A stretch of DNA of 64,000 nucleotides from Providencia alcalifaciens. GTDB taxonomy: Bacteria; Pseudomonadota; Gammaproteobacteria; Enterobacterales; Enterobacteriaceae. The notes beneath the pieces are model-generated. The model saw only the letters and a program-made list of their open reading frames with translations. It was not told the origin of the DNA and ran no database searches. Below, piece by piece: positions 19,902 to 29,137 of this stretch. The position numbers were made by a program, and so were the translations under genes. Location: NCBI RefSeq assembly GCF_020271745.1, contig NZ_CP084296.1:3658001-3722000 (forward strand), in the 5' to 3' direction. The stretch's first letter is position 1; each line of letters opens with the position of its first letter.

Positions 19902-20246
19902 CTAAAAAGGTCCTTTGAAAATAAAAAATGCGCCTGCAAAAATAAGAATAAAGCCAATAATATGGTTTATTGTAAAACTCTCACCTAGATAAAGCACAGA
20001 GAACCCGGCAAATACGCATAACGTAATCACTTCTTGCATCGTCTTCAATTCAGCCGCACTGTAATATTGATGCCCTAAGCGATTTGCAGGTACCGCAAAA
20101 CAGTATTCTACAAAGGCAATCAACCAACTAAAGAATATGACAATATATAATGGCTTATTAGTAAATTTTAAATGTCCATACCAAGCGAACATCATAAATA
20201 CATTAGAAATAATTAATAAGATGACAGGATAAAATTTTGCTAGCAT
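19902..20246 (-). CDS. DMT family membrane protein, DUF486
   Basis: 114-aa four-segment inner-membrane protein of the DUF486 family (DMT transporter clan). Typical blocks are MFAWYGHLKF, AFVEYCFAVPANRLGHQYY, AELKTMQEVITL and a hydrophobic C-terminus. Length is normal for the family. Substrate is unknown. It faces the aminotransferase gene across a shared terminator and has its own promoter region. Confidence 0.85.
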   Translation of the reverse strand: MLAKFYPVILLIISNVFMMFAWYGHLKFTNKPLYIVIFFSWLIAFVEYCFAVPANRLGHQYYSAAELKTMQEVITLCVFAGFSVLYLGESFTINHIIGFILIFAGAFFIFKGPF

Positions 20247-20473
20247 GATAAGCCAATGGCGAGTTCAAATATGAATATATTATGCGAACAACTCTCCCTA
20301 ATTTCAATCATCTTCCTATACTTATTCATTATTATACTGACTTATAACCAGCCAAATAACTTGCATTTTTACCTAATAGAAAAATAAATTGTACTTTTAG
20401 GTACATTTTATCATTTACTTTAATCTTGCCACGGTTACAATGACCTCAATTAATGTATTTATAGGTACACTTT

Positions 20474-21253
20474 ATGATGGATTTTATTACTGCTAATCAA
20501 AAGGCATGGGATAAACAAGCAGCATCTCAACAACCCTGGTCTACTCCGGTTGATAGCCAAACAATTGAAGAAGCAAAAAAAGGAGATTGGGAAATACATC
20601 TAACGCCAACACCATTGAATAAAACTTGGCTTGGTGACATAAAGGGGAAAAAAATTCTCTGTTTAGCTTCTGCTGGTGGACAGCAAGGGCCACTCCTCGC
20701 TGCTGCTGGTGCTATCGTGACAGTATTTGATTTGTCAGAAAAACAGTTAGAACAAGATAGCATGGTGGCTAAGCGGAATAATTTAGCACTGACGACGGTT
20801 CAAGGGGATATGCGTCATCTGCCTATATTTGAAGACAATTCATTTGATATTATTTTTCACCCGATTTCAAACTTATATATTCCCGATGTTAATCCTGTAT
20901 GGCAAGAATGCTTTCGAGTACTGAAACCGCAAGGTCGATTGCTTTCAAGCTTTTTTAACCCTGTCGTATTTATTGATGATAGAGAAAAAAATCCTGCAGA
21001 AAATACAATTATTCGACCTCGATATACCATGCCGTTTTCAGAATTCGAGAATTTATCGCAAGAACAAATAGCGTCAAAACAAGCGAAACAAGAAGCGTTT
21101 GTCTTTGGTCATTCACTGACTGACTTAATTGGTGGGCAAATACAGGCAGGCTTTAACATTGCAGGTTTTCAAGAAGATTGGCAGCCAAATCCACGATTTG
21201 TTATCGACAATTTCTTGCCAACATTCCTAGCGACACTGGCAATAAAACCATAA
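20474..21253 (+). CDS. Class I SAM-dependent methyltransferase
   Basis: 259-aa cytosolic methyltransferase of the Methyltransf_11 type. The SAM-binding glycine motif is ILCLASAGGQQGPLLAAAG (about residues 61-79), followed by the acidic VTVFDLSEKQ and post-motif GDMRHLPIFEDNSFDII. The N-terminal NQKAWDKQA block occurs in many such enzymes. Two adjacent ATG codons make the start uncertain by one residue. Substrate cannot be told. Confidence 0.85.
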   Translation: MMDFITANQKAWDKQAASQQPWSTPVDSQTIEEAKKGDWEIHLTPTPLNKTWLGDIKGKKILCLASAGGQQGPLLAAAGAIVTVFDLSEKQLEQDSMVAKRNNLALTTVQGDMRHLPIFEDNSFDIIFHPISNLYIPDVNPVWQECFRVLKPQGRLLSSFFNPVVFIDDREKNPAENTIIRPRYTMPFSEFENLSQEQIASKQAKQEAFVFGHSLTDLIGGQIQAGFNIAGFQEDWQPNPRFVIDNFLPTFLATLAIKP

Positions 21254-21301
21254 GGTAGTTTTGATAATGAAAAGATCAATCTACCTTTTAATTATTATGA
21301 T

Positions 21302-21703
21302 TTATGATGATCGATTGCAATAACGTTCCCAGATCGGATCAAATTGTTCAACGGGGACAATGTCATCGACTTTTTCAACCAGTGGAATAGAAACCACTGT
21401 TTTACCTTCTTTGTTTTTATGTAAACGAACAATAAATCGTTTATACCCGGAAGGTAAACCATCTTCAAACCCAAAAACTTCACCACAATAGTAACCAGTC
21501 TCATCGCCCTCTTCATTATGATTCAGGACATGATATTTGACATTTTTGTATGTTGCGGCTGATGGATATACCAGAAAATCCTCAACGGCGCTTTTGACTT
21601 TACTCTCTGCATCCATCTCAGTGTTTGAAGAAACTTCTGTCATCACACCTGCTATGTAGGAACAGCCCGCAATTAATAATAATACAAGGACTCTTAGTAA
21701 CAT
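21302..21703 (-). CDS. Small lipoprotein-like or membrane-anchored protein
   Basis: 133 aa with an N-terminal hydrophobic stretch ending LLIAGCSYIAG, which fits a lipobox (IAGC), so it may be a lipoprotein. The mature part has a helix with VEDFLVYPSAATYKNVKY, then YYCGEVFGF and a C-terminal WERYCNRSS. The PSAA...F pattern and paired cysteines resemble the prophage protein at 39814-40188 (DPSSAIFRDF, VCGYVN, MCKK). No named family recognised. Confidence 0.65.
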   Translation of the reverse strand: MLLRVLVLLLIAGCSYIAGVMTEVSSNTEMDAESKVKSAVEDFLVYPSAATYKNVKYHVLNHNEEGDETGYYCGEVFGFEDGLPSGYKRFIVRLHKNKEGKTVVSIPLVEKVDDIVPVEQFDPIWERYCNRSS

Positions 21704-21869
21704 TTTTCTCTATAAAATGGTGAATTAGAACACACTGAGTATTATTATAAATTGTCTAAAAAATAATTCGAGTGCAAGCCTAACACCGATATGTTGTATA
21801 TGAAATTAAATGCTGAAAATTTCACTTTTTAATTTAATTCACGATATAATATCTTTGTATTTATGAATT

Positions 21870-22208
21870 TCACTGCGTAATTTGCCAGAAATACACTAAA
21901 ACAGCTGCAGCAACTATCCAAATTAACGTTGCTAAACTTAAGCAAAACCACGGTGTTAACTTAGTTGCAAAAATATAAACAGTGATTAAATACATTGCAT
22001 AAGGGATTAATGACCACAAACCAAACAATGCTGTTTTTCTTAACGCCTCCGCGCCTTGCTCCTGAACCACTATAACATGGGCAATTAATGCGAAAGTGGG
22101 GAACAAAGGAACCAATCCCGCAATATAATAAACCTTGCTACGCGAGAGAATCGCGATAACAAAAACAGCTAGTGCACCAAACAAACATTTGACCAATAAA
22201 GAAATCAT
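21870..22208 (-). CDS. glpM: GlpM family membrane protein
   Basis: 112-aa protein with four membrane segments matching E. coli GlpM: KVYYIAGLVPLFPTFALIAH, GAEALRKTALFG and WSLIPYAMYL. GlpM was first linked to membrane-associated events in alginate production in Pseudomonas; its biochemical role is not settled. Single gene with AT-rich flanks. Confidence 0.88.
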   Translation of the reverse strand: MISLLVKCLFGALAVFVIAILSRSKVYYIAGLVPLFPTFALIAHVIVVQEQGAEALRKTALFGLWSLIPYAMYLITVYIFATKLTPWFCLSLATLIWIVAAAVLVYFWQITQ

Positions 22209-22421
22209 AGCGAACTCAATAAGATTAAGAATATCTATACTAATTATTACTCTAAACCACTCTCATTGACTAGTTAGCTTTCATAAACAATCCTTTCCCG
22301 ATCACATATTTAAGCATGTAGTTTTTTACACCATATATGTTTATTTGTGGTTGAATATTTTTTGCCATTATTCTGATATAACTTCTTTGGATAATGAAAC
22401 AACCAAAGAAAAGAGATAAAA

Positions 22422-23264
22422 ATGACAATAAAAATTTCTGTACTCGTTGATAACAACACCATCATTGACAGCTATTTCTGTGGTGAGCCCGCGGTCTGCT
22501 ACCACATTGAAGCTGACGGTAAGAAAATCCTATTTGATACTGGCTATTCCGATGTTTTTATTAACAATGCCAATATCCTCAATATCGACCTAGCTCAAAT
22601 TACTGACCTCGTTTTATCCCATGGTCACAATGACCACACATGGGGAATTAATCACCTTATTCAATATTTAGATCGCCGAAATGTTGAATCCCATAAGTCC
22701 AAAAAATTGATTTATCACCCAGACGCTTTGCAACCTAAAAGTTATCACTCAAAAATTATTGGCGTGAATACCCCCAAAAATGTTTTAACTGCCTACTTTG
22801 ATACAGTTGAAACCAAAGGTGCTTACTCTGTTTCTGAGAATGTGATTTTCTTAGGTGAAATCCCAAGAAATAACACATTTGAAGGGAAAGAGCCGGTTGG
22901 TAAAACTATTGATGAGCATAACAATAGCGTTGATGATTATGTGCTTGATGATAGCGCCCTTGCGATTAAAACTTCCGAGGGATTGATTGTTATTACGGGG
23001 TGCTCACATTCAGGGATCTGTAATATTGTAGAGCACGCTAAGCGAGTCACCAAAATAGACAAAATTGTGACTGTCATCGGCGGATTCCATTTACAAAAAG
23101 CTTCTAATGAGCTGTTAAACCAAACCAGTGAGTATTTTAAAAAACAGAATTTATTGCAGATACACCCATGCCACTGCACTGACTTGGCTGCCAAAATTCA
23201 TTTAGCGAAATATGCCCCTGTTCAAGAGGTTGGGACTGGTATGCAACTCACTTATCCTGCATAA
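22422..23264 (+). CDS. MBL-fold metallohydrolase
   Basis: 280-aa metallo-beta-lactamase-fold enzyme, similar to archaeal/bacterial dihydropterin-type MBL hydrolases. The metal-binding motif HGHNDH lies near residue 67, followed by GCSHSGICN and HPCHCTD as later ligand regions, which is the layout of that subgroup. No signal peptide, so cytosolic. AAGAG precedes the start. Substrate is unknown; annotation as a methanopterin-pathway enzyme would be misleading in an enteric bacterium. Confidence 0.85.
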   Translation: MTIKISVLVDNNTIIDSYFCGEPAVCYHIEADGKKILFDTGYSDVFINNANILNIDLAQITDLVLSHGHNDHTWGINHLIQYLDRRNVESHKSKKLIYHPDALQPKSYHSKIIGVNTPKNVLTAYFDTVETKGAYSVSENVIFLGEIPRNNTFEGKEPVGKTIDEHNNSVDDYVLDDSALAIKTSEGLIVITGCSHSGICNIVEHAKRVTKIDKIVTVIGGFHLQKASNELLNQTSEYFKKQNLLQIHPCHCTDLAAKIHLAKYAPVQEVGTGMQLTYPA

Positions 23265-23344
23265 AATAACATTTAATCATGTAACTAATTGAAATAATTC
23301 CTATATTAGCTACATGGTTTCATATTAATTACCTTATAATATGT

Positions 23345-23735
23345 TTATGTTCTTGAACCCAAATCATTATCATGTTTTAAACCTGATAACATTCTCGTCA
23401 GCTCTTCACATCGAATAATTTTTCCATTCATCAAATGGAAGCAAGCAAATACTTCAAATTCACTCACTGTGCCCTCTTTCTTTACTGCCTTCGCAATATG
23501 TTGTGTATGAACACAGTTTTCACCTTCTGCAATCGACTTAATATTGATCGTGATACTCTCAGTGGCTTCTTTTAACACCAGCACATGCTTACAGAACTCG
23601 GTAAAATCAATCAGCTTTCCATCAACTACTTGCACATAATCTAATGAAAAAAAATTGCTTAATTACTTCTAACTCTCCAATTTGTTTACCCAGAACCGAT
23701 TTTAATGCCTGTTCTACAAATATCATCTTATTCAT
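23345..23735 (-). pseudogene. NTF2/SnoaL-like protein interrupted at an A8/T8 tract
   Basis: A start at 23735 with good spacing to GGAG encodes MNKMIFVEQALKSVLGKQIG...EVIKQFF, then eight T residues on the coding strand (23647-23654) change frame. One base difference joins it to the long downstream frame (SLDYVQVVDGKLIDF...) ending at 23345. The joined product of about 130 aa has the SnoaL-like pattern FEVFACFHLMNGKI. It may be a mutation, a sequencing error in the homopolymer, or a phase-variable switch. Confidence 0.65.
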
Positions 23736-23957
23736 GCCTACTCCTCTGTATAATATTATTTTTACATTTTTAATATTATATTCGGGCAACTCACCCGGCT
23801 TTCAATCACCAAACTTTTTATTGGGTACAAATAATTCTTATTTGCATTACGCAAATCTATTCATCTAATTCTTATCATCAAAATAAACTTATTGAACTTT
23901 ATAAGTAGAAAGACTACAACGTAGAATAATCGAGAAAGAATTCTTTTAAGGAATAAT

Positions 23958-24527
23958 ATGAAGCTGTTTAAATCTATTTGGCAGTTTTTTGGTACTTATC
24001 AAACACCCGCAGTTCGCTTAACTCATTGTATGATATTTTTATTGGTTGTTGGGCAAATTATCATCAGCAATTGGATGTCTGTCAGCAAAATTGGTGCTAT
24101 CCCAGCAAGTGGGCTTGCATATTATTTTACTTGGCTACACATTATCATTGGGTTTTGCTTATTATTTTTGGCGGCTATTCTCATTTTTATCTGTCTCTCA
24201 AATCGAGGATTTCGATATTTCTATCCTTATCTATGGGGAGATCTCACACAGATAAAAAATGATGTCAAAAGCTTATTTAGTTTAAAACTTCCCGACAGCT
24301 CACCTAAAGGATTAGCAACCAGTGTACAAGGACTTGGATTAGGTGCATTGGCACTTGTTGTCCTTTCTGGTGTGACTTGGTTTATTTTATGGTGGCAAAA
24401 TTCATCATTAGCTCCTGAAGCGAGAAATATTCATAAAACACTCACAGGGCTAATCGAAGCTTATATTGTGGGGCATGGCCTTATGGGATTATTGCATTTT
24501 ATCCTATGGAGAAAAGCCCCCCATTAA
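23958..24527 (+). CDS. Cytochrome b561-type membrane protein
   Basis: 189-aa four-segment integral membrane protein of the cytochrome b/b6 (CybB-like) type. Candidate haem ligands are histidines in VRLTHCMIFLL, FTWLHIIIGF, NIHKTLTG and VGHGLMGLLHFILW. It would move electrons between membrane quinol and a periplasmic partner. A conserved AAGGAATA precedes the start. Partner protein unknown; the neighbouring genes give no hint. Confidence 0.82.
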   Translation: MKLFKSIWQFFGTYQTPAVRLTHCMIFLLVVGQIIISNWMSVSKIGAIPASGLAYYFTWLHIIIGFCLLFLAAILIFICLSNRGFRYFYPYLWGDLTQIKNDVKSLFSLKLPDSSPKGLATSVQGLGLGALALVVLSGVTWFILWWQNSSLAPEARNIHKTLTGLIEAYIVGHGLMGLLHFILWRKAPH

Positions 24528-24534
24528 CTTACGA

Positions 24535-25090
24535 CTAAGCGAATAAAGCATCCGTCGTACTGTGTTTTTCCAATATGATTGGCTTTCCTTCCGAAATAAG
24601 TGTCAAAATAAATTGGCACTTAAATATCACAGCTTGCTGATTATATTCACATTTAGAATCAGCCATCAGTGCTGATTGATTAAGTACTTTAACCTCTAAA
24701 AAAATTCATGTGGTTTAGCAGGGCCACTATTATATTCTACAACCGTCTTTAAAAATAACTTATTATCATTATAATATAGCGTATAAGCTTCCGTTCTTAT
24801 CATAATGAAATTCACTTGGTTTTTGAGTCTTGCAATCCATGTACTCTTAATAAAGCCACCCTCACCATATTGATACAATAATTTATCATCTGAATCTTTT
24901 TTAGATAAAATTAAGCAATTACTCACAACTTTCATTTCAACCGGCCCGTTAACGTCATCTCAAATAATCTTATTTTTATTACACTTAACCGAAAGTTCAT
25001 TATGTTCGCTATTAATATACTCATCTTTTTTTGCATTAAACTAAAGCAGTTATCCCCTCTTCATTTAAATACTTCATACCTTTAGTCTCA
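24535..25090 (-). pseudogene. Decayed second copy of the YnfC-like gene
   Basis: Pieces of the minus strand in three frames match the intact protein at 25798-26556 in order: QKKDEYINSEHNELSVK, DVNGPVEMKVVSNCLI, LLYQYGEGGFIKS, and DSKCEYNQQAVIFKCQFI. Internal stops (for example after NKII) and frame changes show it is dead. The two copies point inwards in the same direction and are separated by the DUF805 gene, so a duplication was followed by decay. Confidence 0.8.
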
Positions 25091-25321
25091 GATTATTATA
25101 AATCCAAAAAATCAGCGTAATATTTTATAAAATAGAAATAAGCTGCTAGAATTAATATGGATTTTCGTAATCATATCTATTTTTAACAGATTACTCTATG
25201 GGCATAGATTATTTTATTAAGAATTATCTTACTGTTACATTGAAATATACAGATAATGCTGATTTACACAAATTTAAGCTCTTCCTATACTCACCACTCA
25301 ATTTTTCGTTAAGGAATAAAC

Positions 25322-25702
25322 ATGAATTGGTATTTAGAAGTCATCAAGAATAATTATGCTAATTTCGAAGGTCGCGCTAGACGCCAAGAATATTGGATGT
25401 TCACCTTAATCAACACTATTATCATTATGGTGTTATATTCACTCGTATTTTCATCTATTGATTACACAACAGACGAAATGGGTGGACTAGGCATGATTGC
25501 AGTAATTTTATTGGGGATTTACGCTTTAGCAACCATCGTCCCTTCTATTGCTGTATCTGTTCGTCGCTTACATGATACTGAAAAATCAGGTTGGTGGTAT
25601 TTAATCACATTCATCCCATTTGGTGGGATCGTATTACTCGTTTTCATGTGCTTAGAGGGTACTAAAGGCGATAACCGTTTTGGCGCAGATCCAAAAGTAT
25701 AA
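25322..25702 (+). CDS. DUF805 family membrane protein (YhaH-like)
   Basis: 126-aa inner-membrane protein with three to four segments. Family marks are the N-terminal NFEGRARRQEYWMFTL, the central VSVRRLHDTEKSGWW and the C-terminal GTKGDNRFGADP. Function of DUF805 is unknown. Followed after 6 bases by a strong terminator, so monocistronic. Confidence 0.9.
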   Translation: MNWYLEVIKNNYANFEGRARRQEYWMFTLINTIIIMVLYSLVFSSIDYTTDEMGGLGMIAVILLGIYALATIVPSIAVSVRRLHDTEKSGWWYLITFIPFGGIVLLVFMCLEGTKGDNRFGADPKV

Positions 25703-25708
25703 AAATAG

Positions 25709-25731
25709 TGCCCCTTATTAAGTAAGGGGCT
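25709..25731 (+). terminator. Terminator after the DUF805 gene
   Basis: GCCCCTTA pairs with TAAGGGGC (5-base loop), then TTATTT. Confidence 0.8.
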
Positions 25732-25797
25732 TATTTCACTGCCTTCTTAAACCCTTTTCAAAACAGTTTTAATCTATTTGCTTCAATTTCTTACCCG

Positions 25798-26556
25798 CTA
25801 ATAAAATACGGTTTCCGTAATACTTCTTTTTGGTAACTTTATTGGTTTTCCATTTGATATGATTGTGAGTATAAAATTGCATTTATGTGCAATATTTTGC
25901 TTGTCATAGTCACATTTGGAGTCGACAAATAAGATAGGTAAACCAAGTGCCTTAATTTCCATTTGAAGATCAAATGGCTTTTTTATGTCTTTGCCGTAAC
26001 TAATGATACTTTCAGAGAATACAATATTATCTTTATAATATTTTATCGTCTCAGGAAGGTTATTCTCGTTATACGTATTTTCGCTGTATTGAACTTTAGG
26101 CTCTGCATTCATTGATCCTATAATTATCCCATCATTATTGTACTGATATATTAACTTCCCGTTACTATCAGTCCTTGAAATAATCAAGCAATTCCCTGCC
26201 ACTTCCATTTCAACAGGTCCATTCACATCTGAACCCACTAATTTATTTTTTTCTCGTTTGATTGAAAGCCAGTTATCAATGCTATTTAAATACTCATCTT
26301 TTTTTTGTTTCATCGTGAAACTATCAACACAACCATCACGACCAATCTTTAATGTAGATTGGTAATTAATAGTTTCATCCTCATTATAAACAAAGGTGTT
26401 CAGTTCTTTGATATTCCCTTTAACTGGATTGAAATCATAGAGTTGCGCAAAATTAAAAACGATCGGATTATACTCATTATTTTGAAATGCTACGGATTGG
26501 AAGGAGACGGTAAATAATGCCAATTGAACAATTGAAGCTAAGCATTTGTTATTCAT
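25798..26556 (-). CDS. YnfC-like (UPF0257) exported protein
   Basis: 252 aa with an N-terminal signal sequence (to about residue 23, SVAFQ) but no lipobox cysteine, unlike E. coli YnfC, a lipoprotein. The region YDFNPVKGNIKELNTFVYNE and RDGCVDSF parallels YnfC FDFDPLRGPVKDF and EGCFDS; the C-terminal CDYDKQNIAHKCNFIL parallels CEYDSHANPVDCQLI. A decayed paralogue lies 700 bp to the left. Function unknown. Confidence 0.75.
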   Translation of the reverse strand: MNNKCLASIVQLALFTVSFQSVAFQNNEYNPIVFNFAQLYDFNPVKGNIKELNTFVYNEDETINYQSTLKIGRDGCVDSFTMKQKKDEYLNSIDNWLSIKREKNKLVGSDVNGPVEMEVAGNCLIISRTDSNGKLIYQYNNDGIIIGSMNAEPKVQYSENTYNENNLPETIKYYKDNIVFSESIISYGKDIKKPFDLQMEIKALGLPILFVDSKCDYDKQNIAHKCNFILTIISNGKPIKLPKRSITETVFY

Positions 26557-26821
26557 ATAATTACATACCTCAAAATTGCTAAATTGCTGTGTTCTAAACT
26601 TTATAACTGTTTTTTCTAGTTTTTATTTACATCGTTAATTTCACTACAAATAATCCTTGTCATATTAACATTTATCAAACTAACTTCCAGCGCCATTTTT
26701 TATAAAAAAACACAACAAATGCGTAATTATACGTATTCACTAAACCTCTTCACGCTGCATTAAGATAATCGCAGGATGATTCATGGGTACCGTCGTGATA
26801 AAATATTTCCACTGCAAGTAA

Positions 26822-27652
26822 ATGGTAAATAGGTACATTTTGATGAGGTTACTGCGTTTTTTTTCTTGGGTGCTTCTATTTGTTTTCATTTTTTTGACCT
26901 GTGGGTATATCTACATTGAAATGAAGATAGCAAGCCTGAATAAAAATGAAGTTGTAGTGATAGCTCATGCAGGTGGAGAAATTGATGGTAATATTTATAC
27001 TAATTCTCTAGAAGCCCTGAATAGTTCATATGAAAAAGGTGCTCGTGTTTTTGAACTTGATATCAGTGAAACTAAAGATAGTCACCTCGTCGCAGTTCAT
27101 GAATGGGATGAGTGGGCTGAATTTACTGGATATCAAGGCAATCTACCTCCAACCTTATCTGATTTTAAACGCTTAAATATCCTTGAGAAGTACACCCCTT
27201 TGAGTTTTGCGGATATAAATAATTGGTTTCTTGAACATGGTGATGCAGTTCTTATCACAGATAAAATAAATGACCCAGCACTCATAACATCGTTATTTGT
27301 AGATAAAGACCGCTTAAAGATGGAGCTATTCTCAAAAGAATCTCTGATTATAGGTGGAGAGCTTTTTGATGGCGGAATGGCAAACTATGACGCTTTTTCT
27401 AAAATCTTACAAACTCCGTCTGCAAAAATGTTTTTTCTCCCCAAAATTAACCAGTTAAAAGAGATGAATATACAGTACGTTGTTACGGGGGCACCTAGAA
27501 CAAGGAAAGACAAGTTACGGCTAAAAATGCTTAGAGTGCTTGACGTTAAAATATACATGTTTTTTTTCGGTACTGATGATGAAATAGAAAAACAAGTAAA
27601 GGAAAATAGAGATTATTTAGATGGCACATACTATGACAGAATCCCTAGATAA
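26822..27652 (+). CDS. Glycerophosphodiester phosphodiesterase family protein
   Basis: 276-aa protein with one N-terminal membrane segment (about residues 9-31) and a GDPD TIM-barrel. The catalytic motifs are AHAGGEIDGNIYTNSLEAL, FELDISETKDSHLVAVHEWD; the first His and the E-x-D pair are retained, though HAGG replaces the commoner HRG. It may act on surface-polymer glycerol phosphates at the membrane; this is inference. A second in-frame ATG at 26843 with AGGT upstream could be the true start. Confidence 0.75.
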   Translation: MVNRYILMRLLRFFSWVLLFVFIFLTCGYIYIEMKIASLNKNEVVVIAHAGGEIDGNIYTNSLEALNSSYEKGARVFELDISETKDSHLVAVHEWDEWAEFTGYQGNLPPTLSDFKRLNILEKYTPLSFADINNWFLEHGDAVLITDKINDPALITSLFVDKDRLKMELFSKESLIIGGELFDGGMANYDAFSKILQTPSAKMFFLPKINQLKEMNIQYVVTGAPRTRKDKLRLKMLRVLDVKIYMFFFGTDDEIEKQVKENRDYLDGTYYDRIPR

Positions 27653-27708
27653 ATAGTCTCTGACTTGACAGTGATGGATTTAATTAAATTTTATCTCTTA
27701 CTGTTACT

Positions 27709-27810
27709 TTAGCCTTGCGTGTAAGACACGGCGCCATCGGCTTGTACTTCGTTAGGAATAGAAGTTTGATCCCCTTGTGTGGCAAAGAGGATTTTGACAT
27801 TTTTAGTCAT
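27709..27810 (-). pseudogene. 5' remnant of a phage tail-fibre gene
   Basis: 33 codons, MTKNVKILFATQGDQTSIPN and on to SYTQG then stop, match the N-terminus of tail-fibre proteins of Mu-like and other phages as I recall them. CGGAG precedes the start. It is a truncated stub lying outside the icd att site, from an older phage. Confidence 0.55.
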
Positions 27811-27815
27811 TATAT

Positions 27816-27965
27816 TTATGCTCCGAAATGACTGCTCAGGAAGTTTTTGCGGAATTTTCCGTAACTGAAGGATTTATTCGTCATAATGCGATATTTGACG
27901 CTAACACCCGAAGGGTGAGGCGTAAGGTCGAAGTTTTCTAATAGAAGCCACAGACGTTCGCAGGG
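27816..27965 (-). pseudogene. 3' fragment of a phage gene upstream of the fibre stub
   Basis: An open frame without a start encodes PCERLWLLLENFDLTPHPSG followed by a tail ending LSSHFGA and stops 6 bases before the fibre stub. The order (short protein then fibre start) suggests a leftover of the tail end of an earlier prophage. Beyond it, to 28070, are no recognisable genes, only two TTTTGGGGAAG repeats (28034 and 28048 area). Confidence 0.45.
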
Positions 27966-28070
27966 TTATAGTTAAAGACGTAGTACATGTAATAGCAAAT
28001 TATTGCGATTTAAATAGCCTATTTTTTGAACCGTTTTGGGGAAGAGTTTTGGGGAAGATTTTAATTGAAC

Positions 28071-28098
28071 AAAAAAACGGGAGTTTTTAGGCTCCCGT
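28071..28098 (-). terminator. Intrinsic terminator downstream of the icd 3' end
   Basis: On the minus strand ACGGGAG pairs with CTCCCGT and is followed by seven T residues. Confidence 0.85.
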
Positions 28099-28121
28099 TG
28101 TTGTTCACACTAAGTAATAAA

Positions 28122-28288
28122 TTACATGTGTGCGATCATTGCGTCGCCGAATTCGCTACATTTCAGTAATTTAGCGCCTTCTAATTGACGTTCGAAATCG
28201 TAAGTTACAGTCTTAGCCGCGATTGCGCCTTCCATACCTTTAACGATTAAGTCTGCTGCTTCAACCCAACCCATATGACGCAGCAGTA
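28122..28288 (-). pseudogene. icd: Displaced 3' end of icd (isocitrate dehydrogenase), phage attachment border
   Basis: The minus strand reads [20 protein letters not shown], then [20 protein letters not shown] and ends AMIAHM-stop, the C-terminus of isocitrate dehydrogenase. Homology stops abruptly at about 28288. Integration of phage 21 and e14 into icd replaces the last 165 or so bases with a phage-carried copy and leaves the original 3' end at the far border; the 167-bp fragment here fits that exactly. It therefore marks the left border of the prophage. The complete icd should lie beyond base 64,000 beside the integrase gene. Confidence 0.92.
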
Positions 28289-28401
28289 TATAGATACATT
28301 AATCATAACCATCTGATATTTATCATATTACTATAAATATTTTATCTTTTTCATGATAAAAACAGAGAGTTTTAAGTCATTGATAACATAAATGATTAAT
28401 T
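28275..28401. repeat. Attachment-site repeat, copy 1
   Basis: Begins ATGACGCAGCAGTATATAG, the last 14 or so bases of icd homology plus phage arm, then about 110 bp of AT-rich sequence that recurs at 29487-29606 with clear similarity. It is the icd border of the prophage. Confidence 0.8.
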
Positions 28402-28630
28402 TAGTTTTGATAACTGCTATTTCTCAAACATTGAGTGGAAATTAATCGATTTTAACACAATTAACCCATCACAATAATCGTCTTTTCTAATCGCTTAAAT
28501 TATCTTTGCTTTAATTAGACAGCTAAACTCGAGTGTCTGGTTTGAACAATAAGCGGACGTTCATAATTATCCCTGTTCAGGAATGCATGGTTAGCGCGAC
28601 CGCTAATGCATTTTTAGGTAACAACCTACT

Positions 28631-29137
28631 TTATATAGGCTCTTGCGTTGCTAATAAGCGGAACCGACGAAAACATATGCTATCAAACATCACTTCACCA
28701 TCAGGTTGAAAACCCAACCGTAAAATAGTTTTAATTTTTACCCTACTCAAGGGCAGTAAAATAGTGATGCTTTCTAGTTTCATCTCACAGAAAGCACGTC
28801 TGATAATTTCGTCATAGATTATTTTACCAGCCCCCCAATAATCTGGGTGAAGCACCAGGGCAAGGTCTGCATCACCGTCTTCATATTGTAATCCCCCCCA
28901 CCCAGCAAAATGCTCATTAATCATAATTGCCCACGGGCCATAACCATGTTCTTTCCATTGAGCATCTTTTTGTGCCACCCATTCTATACACTTTTGGTAG
29001 TTAAAATCGGGGCTTCCCAATGGCATGTGCCGTAATACATCAGGATGGTTATTGAGCGTAATAATATTGCTAACATTGACCTCTGTTAGTCTTTTAAATT
29101 CTAAAATCAAATACAGATCCCTTATGAAAAAATGCAT
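28631..29137 (-). CDS. GNAT family N-acetyltransferase (RimJ/RimL type)
   Basis: 168 aa with the GNAT layout: LNNHPDVLRHMPLG in the N-terminal strand-helix region, then AGWGGLQYEDGDADLALVL, the PDYWGAGKIIYDEIIRRAF acetyl-CoA loop (Q/R-x-x-G-x-G/A is degraded to YWGAGKI) and LRLGFQPDG. It would acetylate a protein N-terminus or small amine; target unknown. It lies alone between two copies of the att repeat, so it is cargo of a small remnant element. First methionines could be replaced by a later start. Confidence 0.75.
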   Translation of the reverse strand: MHFFIRDLYLILEFKRLTEVNVSNIITLNNHPDVLRHMPLGSPDFNYQKCIEWVAQKDAQWKEHGYGPWAIMINEHFAGWGGLQYEDGDADLALVLHPDYWGAGKIIYDEIIRRAFCEMKLESITILLPLSRVKIKTILRLGFQPDGEVMFDSICFRRFRLLATQEPI

